Positions 8,870 to 17,037 of a stretch of 64,000 bases of DNA are shown here, piece after piece. The stretch comes from Limnohabitans_A sp048020265. GTDB taxonomy: Bacteria; Pseudomonadota; Gammaproteobacteria; Burkholderiales; Burkholderiaceae_C. Within the stretch, counting starts at the first letter, position 1. Every line of letters starts with the position of its first letter. Made by a program: the position numbers and the translations under genes. The notes under the pieces were generated by a model. The model worked only from the letters and a program-made list of their open reading frames with translations. It ran no database searches and was not told where the DNA came from. The stretch covers positions 682,001-746,000 of the forward strand of contig NZ_CP171843.1 in NCBI RefSeq assembly GCF_048020265.1, written 5' to 3'.

Positions 8870-9976
8870 TCATGCACAGCGCGATTCAAAATCGCGCATG
8901 TAAGCCACCAGCGCCTGCACGCCTTCGAACGGCATGGCGTTGTAGATGCTCGCCCGCATGCCCCCCACCGATTTGTGGCCTTTGAGCTGCAGCAAATTGG
9001 CCGCTTTGGCCCCGGCCAAAAAGGCCTCGTTGCGCGACTCGTCACGCAAATAGAAGGGCACGTTCATGCGCGAGCGGCAGTCTTTGGCGACCTTGTTGAC
9101 GTACAGGCTGGAGCTGTCGAGAAAGTCGTACAACAATTGGGCCTTGGCGATGTTGCGCTGCTCCATGGCGGCGATACCGCCGTTTTTCTTGAGCCACTGG
9201 AACACCAGCCCAGCGATGTAAATGCTGTAAGTCGGTGGTGTGTTGTACATCGACTGGTTGTCGGCCACCAGTTTGTAGTCGAAGGCGCTCGGGCAATGGG
9301 GCAGGGCGTGGCCAATCAGGTCTTCTCGCACGATCACCAAGGTCAGGCCCGCAGGGCCGAGGTTCTTTTGCGCACCGCCAAAGGCTAGGCCCACGCGAGA
9401 CCAATCCACGGGGCGCGAGGCCACATGCGAAGAAAAATCCACCACCAGCGGCGCGTCACACCCCAGGGCTTTCAGGTCGGGCATTTCGTGAAACTCCACG
9501 CCGTGGATGGTTTCGTTGCCGCAGATGTGCACATAGCGGGTATCTTTGCCAATTTGCCAGCTGGCTGGCGCGGGCAGGGCGGTGAAGCCGTCGGCTTGTG
9601 CCGTGGCGGCCACGCGGGCTTGCCCGTATTTGCCCGCTTCCTTGAGCGACTTCTGGCTCCAGCTGCCCGTGAGCACAAAGTCCATGGCCCCGCCTTGCGA
9701 CAGGTTGAGCGGCACGATGGCGTTTTCGGCCAGGCCACCGCCTTGCATGAACAAAATCTTGAAGTGCGCAGGCACAGCCAGCAACTCGCGCAAGTCGGCT
9801 TCGGCCTGCTCGTAAATGCTGATGAACTCTTTGCAGCGGTGGCTCATCTCCATCACGCTCATGCCAGAGGAACGGCCTTGTGAATCGTGCCAGTCCAGCA
9901 TCTCCGATGCGGCTTGCTGCAACACGGCCTCGGGCATCACGGCAGGCCCTGCCGAAAAATTGAACGCTCGGCTCAT
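8870..9976 (-). CDS. serC: Phosphoserine aminotransferase
   Basis: 368 aa, beginning MSRAFNFSAGPAVMPEAVL. It shows the family hallmark FNFSAGPA, the substrate loop GRSSGMSVMEMSHR, and the PLP-binding lysine in FGGAQKNLGPAG. It makes 3-phosphoserine in serine synthesis and also serves pyridoxal phosphate synthesis. It starts 3 bp after the gyrA stop, so the two are almost surely co-transcribed. Length is normal. Confidence 0.97.
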   Translation of the reverse strand: MSRAFNFSAGPAVMPEAVLQQAASEMLDWHDSQGRSSGMSVMEMSHRCKEFISIYEQAEADLRELLAVPAHFKILFMQGGGLAENAIVPLNLSQGGAMDFVLTGSWSQKSLKEAGKYGQARVAATAQADGFTALPAPASWQIGKDTRYVHICGNETIHGVEFHEMPDLKALGCDAPLVVDFSSHVASRPVDWSRVGLAFGGAQKNLGPAGLTLVIVREDLIGHALPHCPSAFDYKLVADNQSMYNTPPTYSIYIAGLVFQWLKKNGGIAAMEQRNIAKAQLLYDFLDSSSLYVNKVAKDCRSRMNVPFYLRDESRNEAFLAGAKAANLLQLKGHKSVGGMRASIYNAMPFEGVQALVAYMRDFESRCA

Positions 9977-9979
9977 GCC

Positions 9980-12622
9980 TTATTCCGCTGCCGGTGCGCT
10001 GTTGTCGGTCGATGCATCGGCATCGCCTTCGGCCGCATTCGCATCGTTTTCGACGATGCGTTGCAGGCCCGACAACTTGGCCCCTTCGTCCAGACCGATC
10101 AGGGTGACGCCTTGTGTGGCGCGGCCCAGCTCGCGGATTTCGGCCACGCGGGTGCGCACCAAAACACCCGTGTCGGTGATCAGCATGATCTCGTCATCAG
10201 CATGGACCAAGGTGGCGGCCACGACTTTGCCGTTGCGCTCAGACTGCTGGATGGCGATCATGCCCTTGGTGCCACGGCCGTGGCGGGTGTATTCGGTGAT
10301 GCTGGTGCGTTTGCCGTAGCCGTTTTCGGTGGCGGTCAGTACGCTCTGCGTTTCATCGCCAGCCACCAGCATGGCAATCACGCTCTGGTTTTCTTCGATC
10401 ATCATGCCGCGCACACCACGGGCGCTGCGGCCCAGTGGACGTACGTCGTTCTCGTCAAAACGCACGGCCTTGCCGCCGTCGCTGAACAGCATCACATCGT
10501 GTTGGCCGTCCGTCAGGGCCGCACCAATCAGGAAGTCACCCTCATCCAAATTGACGGCAATGATGCCGCCCTTGCGGGGGTTGCTGAATTCGTCGAGCGA
10601 AGTTTTCTTGACCGTGCCCATGGAGGTGGCCATGAACACGTATTGGTTCTCAGGGAAGGTGCGCGCGGCGCCGGTCAAGGCCAGCACCACGTTGATTTTT
10701 TCGCCTTCTTGCAGCGGGAACATGTTGACGATGGGGCGACCGCGCGATCCGCGTGAACCCGCAGGCACTTCCCAGACCTTGAGCCAATACAAACGGCCCC
10801 GGTTGGAGAAGCACAACAGGTAGTCGTGCGTGTTGGCGATGAACAGCTGGTCGATCCAGTCGTCTTCTTTCGTGACGGCGGCTTGCTTGCCCCGGCCACC
10901 ACGCTTTTGCGAGCGGTATTCGGAGAGCGGCTGGCTCTTGATGTAGCCGCTGTGCGAGAGCGTCACCACCATGTCGGTGGGCGTGATCAGGTCTTCGGTC
11001 GAAAGGTCTTGCGCGCTGTGCTCGATCTCGCTGCGGCGAGCACCGATCTTGGTCTGGCCAAATTCCTGGCGCACAGTGCCCAGCTCGTCGCCAATGATGG
11101 TCGACACGCGCTCGGGCTTGGCCAGGATGTCCAGCAGGTCTTCGATCTCTGACATGACCTCTTTGTATTCGGCGACGATCTTGTCTTGCTCCAGCCCGGT
11201 CAGGCGCTGCAGACGCATTTGCAAAATCTCTTGCGCTTGCGTGTCCGACAGGCGGTACAGGCCGTCCTGGCCCAAACCGTATTCGCGCTCCAAACCTTCG
11301 GGGCGGTAATCGTCGGCATTGACCACCGAGCCATCGTCGCGGGCGCGGGTCAGCATGGTGCGCACCATCTGGCTGTCCCAGGCGCGGGTCATCAACTCGG
11401 CCTTGGCCACGGGTGGTGTGGGGGCGCCGCGGATGATCGCGATGAAATCATCGATGTTGGCCAAAGCCACCGCCAGACCTTCGAGCACGTGGCCACGGTC
11501 ACGCGCTTTGCGCAGCTCGAACACGGTGCGGCGTGTCACCACTTCGCGGCGGTGCTGCAAGAAGACCTGGATCAGGTCTTTCAGGTTGCACAACTTCGGT
11601 TGGCCGTCGATCAGGGCCACCATGTTCATGCCAAAGGTGTCTTGCAACTGGGTCTGTTTGTACAGGTTGTTCAGCACGACCTCGGGCACCGCGCCGCGCT
11701 TGAGTTCGATCACCAAGCGCATGCCCGACTTGTCGGATTCGTCCTGGATGTGGCTGATGTCTTCGATTTTCTTCTCGTGCACCAGCTCGGCCATGCGCTC
11801 TTGCAGGGTCTTTTTGTTGACCTGGTAGGGCAGCTCATCGACCACGATGCACTGGCGCTGGCCTTTGTCGATGTCTTCAAAGTGGCACTTGGCGCGCATC
11901 ACCACGCGACCGCGTCCGGTGCGGTAGCCTTCCTTGACACCGGTCATGCCGTAAATGATGGCGCCTGTGGGGAAGTCGGGTGCGGGCACAATCTCCATCA
12001 GCTCATCGATGGAAGCTTCCGGGTTGCGCAGCAAGTGCAGGCAAGCGTCCACCACTTCGTTCAGGTTGTGTGGCGGGATGTTGGTGGCCATGCCTACCGC
12101 GATACCGCCCGAGCCGTTGATCAGCAAGTTGGGCAGGCGCGAAGGCAACACCAGCGGCTCTTTTTCCGAGCCGTCGTAGTTGGGGCCAAAGTCAACCGTT
12201 TCCTTGTCGATGTCGCCCAGCATCTCGTGGGCGATTTTGGCCAAACGGATTTCGGTATAACGCATCGCCGCTGCGTTGTCACCGTCCACCGAGCCGAAGT
12301 TGCCCTGGCCATCTACCAGCATGTGGCGCATGGAAAAGTCTTGCGCCATCCGAACGATGGTGTCGTACACCGACTGGTCGCCGTGCGGGTGGTATTTACC
12401 GATCACGTCACCCACAATACGCGCCGACTTTTTATAAGGGCGGTTCCAGTCGTTGTTCAGCTCGTGCATGGCAAACAACACCCGGCGGTGCACGGGTTTG
12501 AGGCCGTCGCGCGCATCGGGCAGGGCGCGACCCACGATCACGCTCATGGCGTAATCGAGGTAGCTGCGCCGCATTTCCTCTTCCAGACTGATGGGCAGTG
12601 TTTCTTTGGCGAACTGGGTCAT
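9980..12622 (-). CDS. gyrA: DNA gyrase subunit A
   Basis: 880 aa from the start MTQFAKETLPISLEEEM; an in-frame ATG 39 bases upstream would add 13 residues unlike any GyrA. The catalytic tyrosine is Tyr122 (AMRYTE). The GyrA box QKRGGRGK precedes the C-terminal DNA-wrapping beta-pinwheel, and the tail is acidic. With GyrB it introduces negative supercoils. In the quinolone-interacting loop (HPHGDQSVYD) position 83 is Gln instead of the Ser or Thr usual in E. coli and many others, while Asp87 is kept. It heads the minus-strand operon. Confidence 0.98.
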   Translation of the reverse strand: MTQFAKETLPISLEEEMRRSYLDYAMSVIVGRALPDARDGLKPVHRRVLFAMHELNNDWNRPYKKSARIVGDVIGKYHPHGDQSVYDTIVRMAQDFSMRHMLVDGQGNFGSVDGDNAAAMRYTEIRLAKIAHEMLGDIDKETVDFGPNYDGSEKEPLVLPSRLPNLLINGSGGIAVGMATNIPPHNLNEVVDACLHLLRNPEASIDELMEIVPAPDFPTGAIIYGMTGVKEGYRTGRGRVVMRAKCHFEDIDKGQRQCIVVDELPYQVNKKTLQERMAELVHEKKIEDISHIQDESDKSGMRLVIELKRGAVPEVVLNNLYKQTQLQDTFGMNMVALIDGQPKLCNLKDLIQVFLQHRREVVTRRTVFELRKARDRGHVLEGLAVALANIDDFIAIIRGAPTPPVAKAELMTRAWDSQMVRTMLTRARDDGSVVNADDYRPEGLEREYGLGQDGLYRLSDTQAQEILQMRLQRLTGLEQDKIVAEYKEVMSEIEDLLDILAKPERVSTIIGDELGTVRQEFGQTKIGARRSEIEHSAQDLSTEDLITPTDMVVTLSHSGYIKSQPLSEYRSQKRGGRGKQAAVTKEDDWIDQLFIANTHDYLLCFSNRGRLYWLKVWEVPAGSRGSRGRPIVNMFPLQEGEKINVVLALTGAARTFPENQYVFMATSMGTVKKTSLDEFSNPRKGGIIAVNLDEGDFLIGAALTDGQHDVMLFSDGGKAVRFDENDVRPLGRSARGVRGMMIEENQSVIAMLVAGDETQSVLTATENGYGKRTSITEYTRHGRGTKGMIAIQQSERNGKVVAATLVHADDEIMLITDTGVLVRTRVAEIRELGRATQGVTLIGLDEGAKLSGLQRIVENDANAAEGDADASTDNSAPAAE

Positions 12623-12858
12623 AAAAAGAATGAGAGGTAAATAGACGCAATGAGAACCCACGATTTTAGGTGCAAGCCGATGTCGCGTATATGCAACATT
12701 TAGGATTCATTGGAATCGTTGCTGATGAGGCACGTATGCCAAATAACGAATCGACCTTCCGTCTATGGCACAATATTTATCAACGGTTCAGGTGACGGTC
12801 ATCTGAAACGTATTTTTTTCGCAGCGAGTCTGCGGCTTTATCCCTTAAGAGGAAGACC
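12623..12858. promoter_or_regulatory. Divergent gyrA / ompA-like intergenic region
   Basis: 236 bp between divergent starts, more AT-rich than the flanking genes. A possible promoter for the OmpA-like gene is TCGACC (12751-12756) and CAATAT (about 12771-12776), a weak match to sigma-70. The ompA-like start has a good Shine-Dalgarno AGAGGAAG 6-7 bases upstream. No gyrA promoter could be assigned with confidence. Confidence 0.35.
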
Positions 12859-13503
12859 ATGAAGAAATTCAACAAAGTGGCGATGTTGTTTGCCTCCGCA
12901 GCTCTCGTAACAGCCGCAGGCGCACAAACTGTTGACAACTGGCGTAACGGCTCCGGCGACCTCGTCTGGAAAAACGGCACACAAGAACTGTGCTGGCGCG
13001 ATGCCAACTGGACACCCGCTACCGCAGCCGTTGGTTGCGACGGCGCCATCGTGGCCCCTAAGGCAGCTCCAGCACCTGCTCCAGCCCCCAAAGCTGCTCC
13101 AGCACCTGCACCTAAAGCCGCTGCTCCAGCACCAGCCCCCGCTGCTGCCACCAAAGTGACTTACGCCGCAGACGCATTCTTCGACTTCGACAAAGCTGTG
13201 CTCAAAGCCGAAGGCAAAGCCAAGCTGGACGACCTGGTCGGTAAAGTTAAAGGCATCAACCTGGAAGTCATCATTGCTGTGGGTCACACCGACTCCGTGG
13301 GCTCCGATGCTTACAACCAGAAGCTGTCTGTCAAGCGCGCTGACGCTGTCAAGGCTTACTTGGTGACCAAGGGCATCGAGAAAAACCGCGTTTACACCGA
13401 AGGCAAAGGCGAGAAGCAGCCTGTGGCCGACAACAAGACTTCTGCTGGCCGTTCCAAAAACCGCCGCGTGGAAATCGAAGTGGTGGGCACACGCGCCAAC
13501 TGA
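12859..13503 (+). CDS. OmpA-family peptidoglycan-associated outer-membrane protein
   Basis: 214 aa. A signal peptide (about 1-22, cleaved near AAGA-QT) is followed by a short WRNGSGDLVWKNG segment found in betaproteobacterial OmpA-like proteins. Next comes an Ala/Pro/Lys-rich linker (about 70-100) and a C-terminal OmpA/MotB domain with FFDFDKAVLK, GHTDSVGSDAYNQKLS and NRRVEIEV. The last domain binds peptidoglycan and ties the outer membrane to the wall. There is no full eight-strand barrel, so it is a short OmpA type. It has its own terminator. Confidence 0.92.
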   Translation: MKKFNKVAMLFASAALVTAAGAQTVDNWRNGSGDLVWKNGTQELCWRDANWTPATAAVGCDGAIVAPKAAPAPAPAPKAAPAPAPKAAAPAPAPAAATKVTYAADAFFDFDKAVLKAEGKAKLDDLVGKVKGINLEVIIAVGHTDSVGSDAYNQKLSVKRADAVKAYLVTKGIEKNRVYTEGKGEKQPVADNKTSAGRSKNRRVEIEVVGTRAN

Positions 13504-13522
13504 TCTGTTTTCAGATCGCACC

Positions 13523-13550
13523 AAAAGCCCCAGCAATGGGGCTTTTTTTT
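13523..13550 (+). terminator. Rho-independent terminator of the ompA-like gene
   Basis: AAAAGCCCC and GGGGCTTTT pair across a six-base loop, followed directly by eight T. It starts 20 bases after the stop codon. Confidence 0.9.
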
Positions 13551-13596
13551 GGCCGTCATTTCTGGCCCAGCCAGATGTTCACCGACAATTCAGCTT

Positions 13597-14316
13597 ATGA
13601 CTTCACCCACCACCCACGCCTCCAACGTCGATCCCGCCGAATTGGCCAAGTTTTCTGATCTGGCCCACCGGTGGTGGGACCCGGAAAGCGAATTCCGTCC
13701 CCTGCACCAGATCAACCCGCTGCGCCTGGAATGGATTCATGGCCTGGTGCCTCTGGGCGGCCTGAAGGTGCTGGACGTGGGCTGCGGCGGCGGCATCCTG
13801 GCCGACGCCATGGCCCGCAAAGGCGCCCAAGTGCTCGGCATAGATCTGGCCACCAAATCCCTCAAAGTGGCTCAGTTGCATGCGCTCGAAGCCGGCACAC
13901 CCGGCGTGCAGTACCGCGAAGTCAGCGCCGAAACCCTGGCGGCCGAGCAGCCAGAGCAGTTTGACGTGGTCACCTGCATGGAAATGCTGGAACACGTGCC
14001 CGACCCCGCGTCGGTCGTCAAAGCCTGCGCCCAAATGGTCAAGCCCGGCGGTTGGGTGTTCTTTTCCACCCTTAACCGCAACCCCAAATCTTTCCTGTTT
14101 GCCATCGTCGGGGCCGAATACATCCTCAAGCTTTTGCCTAAAGGCACGCACGAGTTTGCTCGCCTCATCAAACCTAGCGAACTCACCGCCTGGGCACGCG
14201 AAGCCGGGCTGGACTCCCAAGGCTTCAAAGGCATGGAATACAACCCCTTCACCAAACGTTACTGGCTCAGCCAAGACACCAGCGTGAACTATTTGCTCGC
14301 GTGCCGGAAAGCCTGA
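13597..14316 (+). CDS. ubiG: Ubiquinone biosynthesis O-methyltransferase
   Basis: 239 aa from MTSPTTHASNVDPAELAKFSD; an earlier in-frame ATG at 13549 lies in the terminator of the previous gene, so the later start is preferred. Class I SAM-binding motif VLDVGCGGGILADAMA is near residue 65, and the family-specific HRWWDPESEFRPLHQINPLRL is at the N-terminus. UbiG carries out both O-methylations of ubiquinone synthesis. It is followed 2 bp later by gph, the usual order after gyrA/ompA in this lineage. Confidence 0.96.
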   Translation: MTSPTTHASNVDPAELAKFSDLAHRWWDPESEFRPLHQINPLRLEWIHGLVPLGGLKVLDVGCGGGILADAMARKGAQVLGIDLATKSLKVAQLHALEAGTPGVQYREVSAETLAAEQPEQFDVVTCMEMLEHVPDPASVVKACAQMVKPGGWVFFSTLNRNPKSFLFAIVGAEYILKLLPKGTHEFARLIKPSELTAWAREAGLDSQGFKGMEYNPFTKRYWLSQDTSVNYLLACRKA

Positions 14317-14318
14317 CC

Positions 14319-14984
14319 ATGTTCCACAATGCACAAGCCGTCTTGTTTGACCTGGACGGCACCCTGATCGACAGCGCTCCGGACTTGGGCGCAGCCGCAG
14401 ACAAAATGCGCACCGACCGCGGCTTGTCGTCTTTCCCGCTCGATCACTACCGCCCCATGGCCGGTGCCGGGGCACGGGGCATGCTGGGCATCGCCTTTGG
14501 CATGTCGCCCGAGCACCCCGATTTCGAGGCCATGAAAGAAGAGTTTTTCGTCAACTACGAAAACTGCATGACCGAGCGCACCCGCATCTTCGACGGCGTG
14601 GTCGACATGATTGCCCGCCTGGTGGCGCAAGGCCTGCCCTGGGGCGTGGTCACCAACAAATCCAGCCGCTTCACCGACCCATTGACCTCGGCCATGGACC
14701 TGTTTGCCACCGCCGGCGCCATTGTCAGCGGCAACACCACGCCGCACGCCAAACCCCACCCCGAGCCCCTTTTTGAGGCGGCCCGGCGTTTGTCGGTTGA
14801 CCCATCGCGCTGTGTGTACGTGGGCGACGACGAGCGCGACATCGTCGCCGGTCTGGCCGCAGGCATGGGCACCGTGGCCGCCACCTACGGTTATCTGGGC
14901 CAACACAGCGATATTTCGCGCTGGAACGCCCATTTGCACATTGATTCACCGATGGACCTCTTGAAATTCCTCCAGAGCGCCTAA
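14319..14984 (+). CDS. gph: Phosphoglycolate phosphatase, HAD superfamily
   Basis: 221 aa from MFHNAQAVLFDLDGTL; an upstream in-frame ATG/GTG would overlap ubiG. Motif I is DLDGTLIDSAP (nucleophile Asp), motif II lies in GVVTNKSS, and motif IV is VGDDERDIVAG. The cap insert between motifs I and II fits the Gph type. It removes 2-phosphoglycolate; some betaproteobacterial members instead act on MurNAc 6-phosphate (MupP). The stop codon overlaps the -10 region of the tmRNA promoter. Confidence 0.88.
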   Translation: MFHNAQAVLFDLDGTLIDSAPDLGAAADKMRTDRGLSSFPLDHYRPMAGAGARGMLGIAFGMSPEHPDFEAMKEEFFVNYENCMTERTRIFDGVVDMIARLVAQGLPWGVVTNKSSRFTDPLTSAMDLFATAGAIVSGNTTPHAKPHPEPLFEAARRLSVDPSRCVYVGDDERDIVAGLAAGMGTVAATYGYLGQHSDISRWNAHLHIDSPMDLLKFLQSA

Positions 14985-14987
14985 AAT
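14961..14987 (+). promoter_or_regulatory. Putative tmRNA promoter
   Basis: TTGAAA at 14961-14966 and TAAAAT at 14982-14987 lie 10 bases before the mature tmRNA 5' end. The 15-base spacer is short. The promoter lies inside the 3' end of gph. Confidence 0.5.
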
Positions 14988-14997
14988 AGAACATTCA

Positions 14998-15386
14998 GGG
15001 GCTGCACTGGTTTCGACATGGGTTCGGACGCGTGGCAGGGCATGTCGAGGTTCTGATCCTCGTAAAACTTCGGAAAAAAAACTAACTGCAAACGACGAAC
15101 GTTTCGCACTCGCCGCTTAATCCGGTGAGCCTTGCAACAGTTGGCCGATAGGCTGGGTTAGGGTGATGGGGGTGTCAAAGCCCCCAAAGTCCTGGCTGCA
15201 AGGTAAAACATATGGGCTGGCATCACCTCGGGTACCTTGGGGTGGTGTGAGAAAAAAGGGTGCTGGCTAGGTGTTCAGCGTGTCGCTGCGCGGTGCATCC
15301 GGCGAGACTCAAATCAGACGACTACACATGTAGAACTGTACGAAAAAGGCTTATGGACGGGGGTTCAAATCCCCCCAGCTCCACCA
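14998..15386 (+). ncRNA. ssrA: Transfer-messenger RNA
   Basis: 389 nt. The 5' end GGGGCTGC pairs with the 3' end CAGCTCC-A-CCA to form the tRNA-like acceptor, and GGGTTCAAATCCCCC is the T arm. The tag reading frame at 15088-15120 (GCA...GCT TAA) encodes ANDERFALAA, a typical betaproteobacterial proteolysis tag ending in the LAA degron. With SmpB it rescues stalled ribosomes. The CCA is encoded. Downstream is a clear terminator, then an IS3-family element. Confidence 0.97.
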
Positions 15387-15392
15387 CACACA

Positions 15393-15422
15393 AGGGCTCG
15401 GATTGTCTCCGGGCCCTTTTTC
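15393..15422 (+). terminator. tmRNA terminator
   Basis: GGGCTCGGA pairs with TCCGGGCCC (one G-T pair) around a short loop, followed by TTTTTC, 7 bases past the encoded CCA. Confidence 0.8.
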
Positions 15423-15644
15423 TTGGCCATTTCCCAGGGGAAATGCGCCGAAGTGCTGCGGGTACCCACCGGCAGAAACACCCCGATTTCGCTGTTTTCA
15501 GCTACAGAGTCGTCTCTATTCTCCGTTTGGCCTGCGGGTAGGCTCTAATGGTGGTCGTTATAAATCAACAACTTACACGCACCGGTTCGCTGTCAACCAA
15601 GGTCACCAGAGCACTGTAGCGACCTGTCAGATTACCCTTGGTTC
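15423..15644. other. Spacer between tmRNA and IS element
   Basis: About 220 bp with no convincing reading frame. I searched it by eye for a second copy of the tmRNA 3' end, which would mark an island boundary, and saw none. Confidence 0.4.
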
Positions 15645-15699
15645 CTGGCATTCCCCCAAATCAGTAGACAAATAATGATGTCAAAACTGAAGAGGAGCC

Positions 15700-15987
15700 A
15701 TGCAAATGCAACGAACGAAATATGCCGCCGAGTTCAAGTCCGAGGCGGTCAAACAAGTCATCGATAAAGGGCACCCAGTCGTCGATGTGGCCAAGCGGCT
15801 TGGAATTCCCGAGGGGGTTCTGTACAGCTGGGTCAACAAGTTCAAAAAGTCAGACGCACCCCAGTCAGGTGACCTCAAGGCGCTGCAAGCCGAGATGGTC
15901 AAGATCAAAGCTGAACTCAGGCGAACCATAGAGGAGCGCGACATCCTAAAAAAGGCTGCAGCGTACTTTGCCAAGCAGTCCGGGTGA
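15700..15987 (+). CDS. IS3-family transposase OrfA
   Basis: 95 aa. The helix-turn-helix runs from KYAAEFKSEAVKQV to GVLYSWVNKF, followed by a leucine-zipper-like coiled coil (LKALQAEMVKIKAELRRTIEERDILKKAAAYF). It binds the element ends and inhibits transposition unless fused to OrfB. The frame contains A-AAA-AAG at codons 83-85, where a -1 slip enters the orfB frame, which is open from there on. The ATG is preceded by GAGGAG. Confidence 0.92.
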   Translation: MQMQRTKYAAEFKSEAVKQVIDKGHPVVDVAKRLGIPEGVLYSWVNKFKKSDAPQSGDLKALQAEMVKIKAELRRTIEERDILKKAAAYFAKQSG

Positions 15988-16847
15988 AGTACGCGTTCAT
16001 GCAGGCACACCATCGCCAGTTTCGTCTCACCAGCATGTGTCGCGTCCTGAAAGTGCACCGCAGCGGCTATTACGCCTGGCTGCGTGAGCCATTGTCAGCG
16101 CGGGCTAAAGCCAATGAAAAGTTGACCACGCAGATTCGGGAGTTTTATGAGCAAAGCATGGGCATCTATGGCAGCCCCCGCATCTTCTGTGACCTCAAGG
16201 AAGCGGGCGTGGCGTGTAGCGAAAACCGTGTTGCGCGGTTAATGCGTGCAGCCCAGATCAAATCGGTGCGGGGTTACAAGCGGCCCAGGTACAAGGTGGG
16301 TAAGCCTGCCCAAGTGGCGCCCAATCAACTGGAACGGCAATTCCAGCATGACGAGCCAGACCATGCGTGGGTCACGGACATCACCTACATCCGCACGCAT
16401 GAGGGCTGGTTGTATTTGGCGGCTGTGCTGGACTTGCACTCGCGTGCAGTCGTTGGCTGGAGCATGGGATCGCGCATGCAAACGAGCTTGGTGCTGGACG
16501 CTTTGACGATGGCGGTGTGGCGCAGAAAGCCAAAGGACTCGGTGATCATTCATTCGGATCAAGGCAGTCAATTTGGCAGTGACGAATTCAATCGCTGGTG
16601 CAAAGACAACCGATTGAGCCCCAGTATGAGCCGTAGGGGCAACTGTTGGGATAACGCGGTGGCTGAATCGTTCTTCAGCAGTTTGAAGAGTGAACAGATC
16701 AAAAAGCGGATTTACCAAACCAGGGCTGAAGCCAAGTCAGAAATCTTCGATTACATCGAGGGTTTCTACAATCGAGTTCGACGCCACAAGCATCTCGATC
16801 AACTCAGCCCTCATGAGTTCGAGCGTCAGCGTCAAACTGCGCTATGA
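15984..16847 (+). CDS. IS3-family transposase OrfB (DDE integrase core)
   Basis: 287 aa read from GTG, though in IS3 elements this part is mainly made as an OrfAB fusion by -1 frameshifting. The catalytic triad is visible: Asp in WVTDITYI, Asp in IHSDQGSQF, and Glu in DNAVAESFFSSLKSE. The N-terminal HTH_21 region (YGSPRIFCDLKEAG) is intact. No internal stop, so the element may still be active. Confidence 0.92.
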   Translation: MKYAFMQAHHRQFRLTSMCRVLKVHRSGYYAWLREPLSARAKANEKLTTQIREFYEQSMGIYGSPRIFCDLKEAGVACSENRVARLMRAAQIKSVRGYKRPRYKVGKPAQVAPNQLERQFQHDEPDHAWVTDITYIRTHEGWLYLAAVLDLHSRAVVGWSMGSRMQTSLVLDALTMAVWRRKPKDSVIIHSDQGSQFGSDEFNRWCKDNRLSPSMSRRGNCWDNAVAESFFSSLKSEQIKKRIYQTRAEAKSEIFDYIEGFYNRVRRHKHLDQLSPHEFERQRQTAL

Positions 16848-16880
16848 AAAGTGTCTATAGGTTTGGGGGAATGCCAGCGA

Positions 16881-16913
16881 TCCATGAATTGCCGCGCTCC
16901 GCTCGTAATGACG
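16881..16913. repeat. Dispersed palindromic repeat, fourth copy
   Basis: CCATGAATTGCCGCGCTCCG and the following CTCGTAATGAC match, with substitutions, the repeat copies at 8732-8866. It lies 4 bases outside the right end of the IS element. Confidence 0.6.
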
Positions 16914-16973
16914 GGGAAGTCGATGCAGTCAGCTTTTCACCATGGTTTCTACGATGCATCACCTTGAGCAAGC

Positions 16974-17007
16974 AAAAGGCCGCTGTGTTGCCACTGGGCG
17001 GCCTTTT
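16974..17007 (-). terminator. Terminator of the HTH-receiver gene
   Basis: AAAAGGCCGC and GCGGCCTTTT pair perfectly around a 14-base loop. On the minus strand it lies about 30 bases after the stop codon at 17038 and ends in TTTTGCTT. Confidence 0.75.
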
Positions 17008-17037
17008 GGAGGGGTTGGTCTTTACAGAAAGCTGGAA

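Larger units (their letters stand above)
15645..16877 (+). mobile_element. IS3-family insertion sequence, complete
   Basis: 1,233 bp bounded by 26-bp imperfect terminal inverted repeats. The left end reads CTGGCATTCCCCCAAATCAG and the right end, reversed, CTGGCATTCCCCCAAACCTA; both continue to TAGACA. It carries overlapping orfA and orfB with a slippery A-AAA-AAG at 15948-15954, the classical -1 frameshift layout. The bases just outside the ends do not form an obvious 3-5 bp target duplication (TTC on the left, CGA on the right). The right end abuts a dispersed repeat copy. Confidence 0.9.

Noticed and set aside
14998..15645. Island inserted at the tmRNA gene
   Set aside because: No second copy of the tmRNA 3' end and no integrase near it; the only mobile element is an IS3-type with its own ends.
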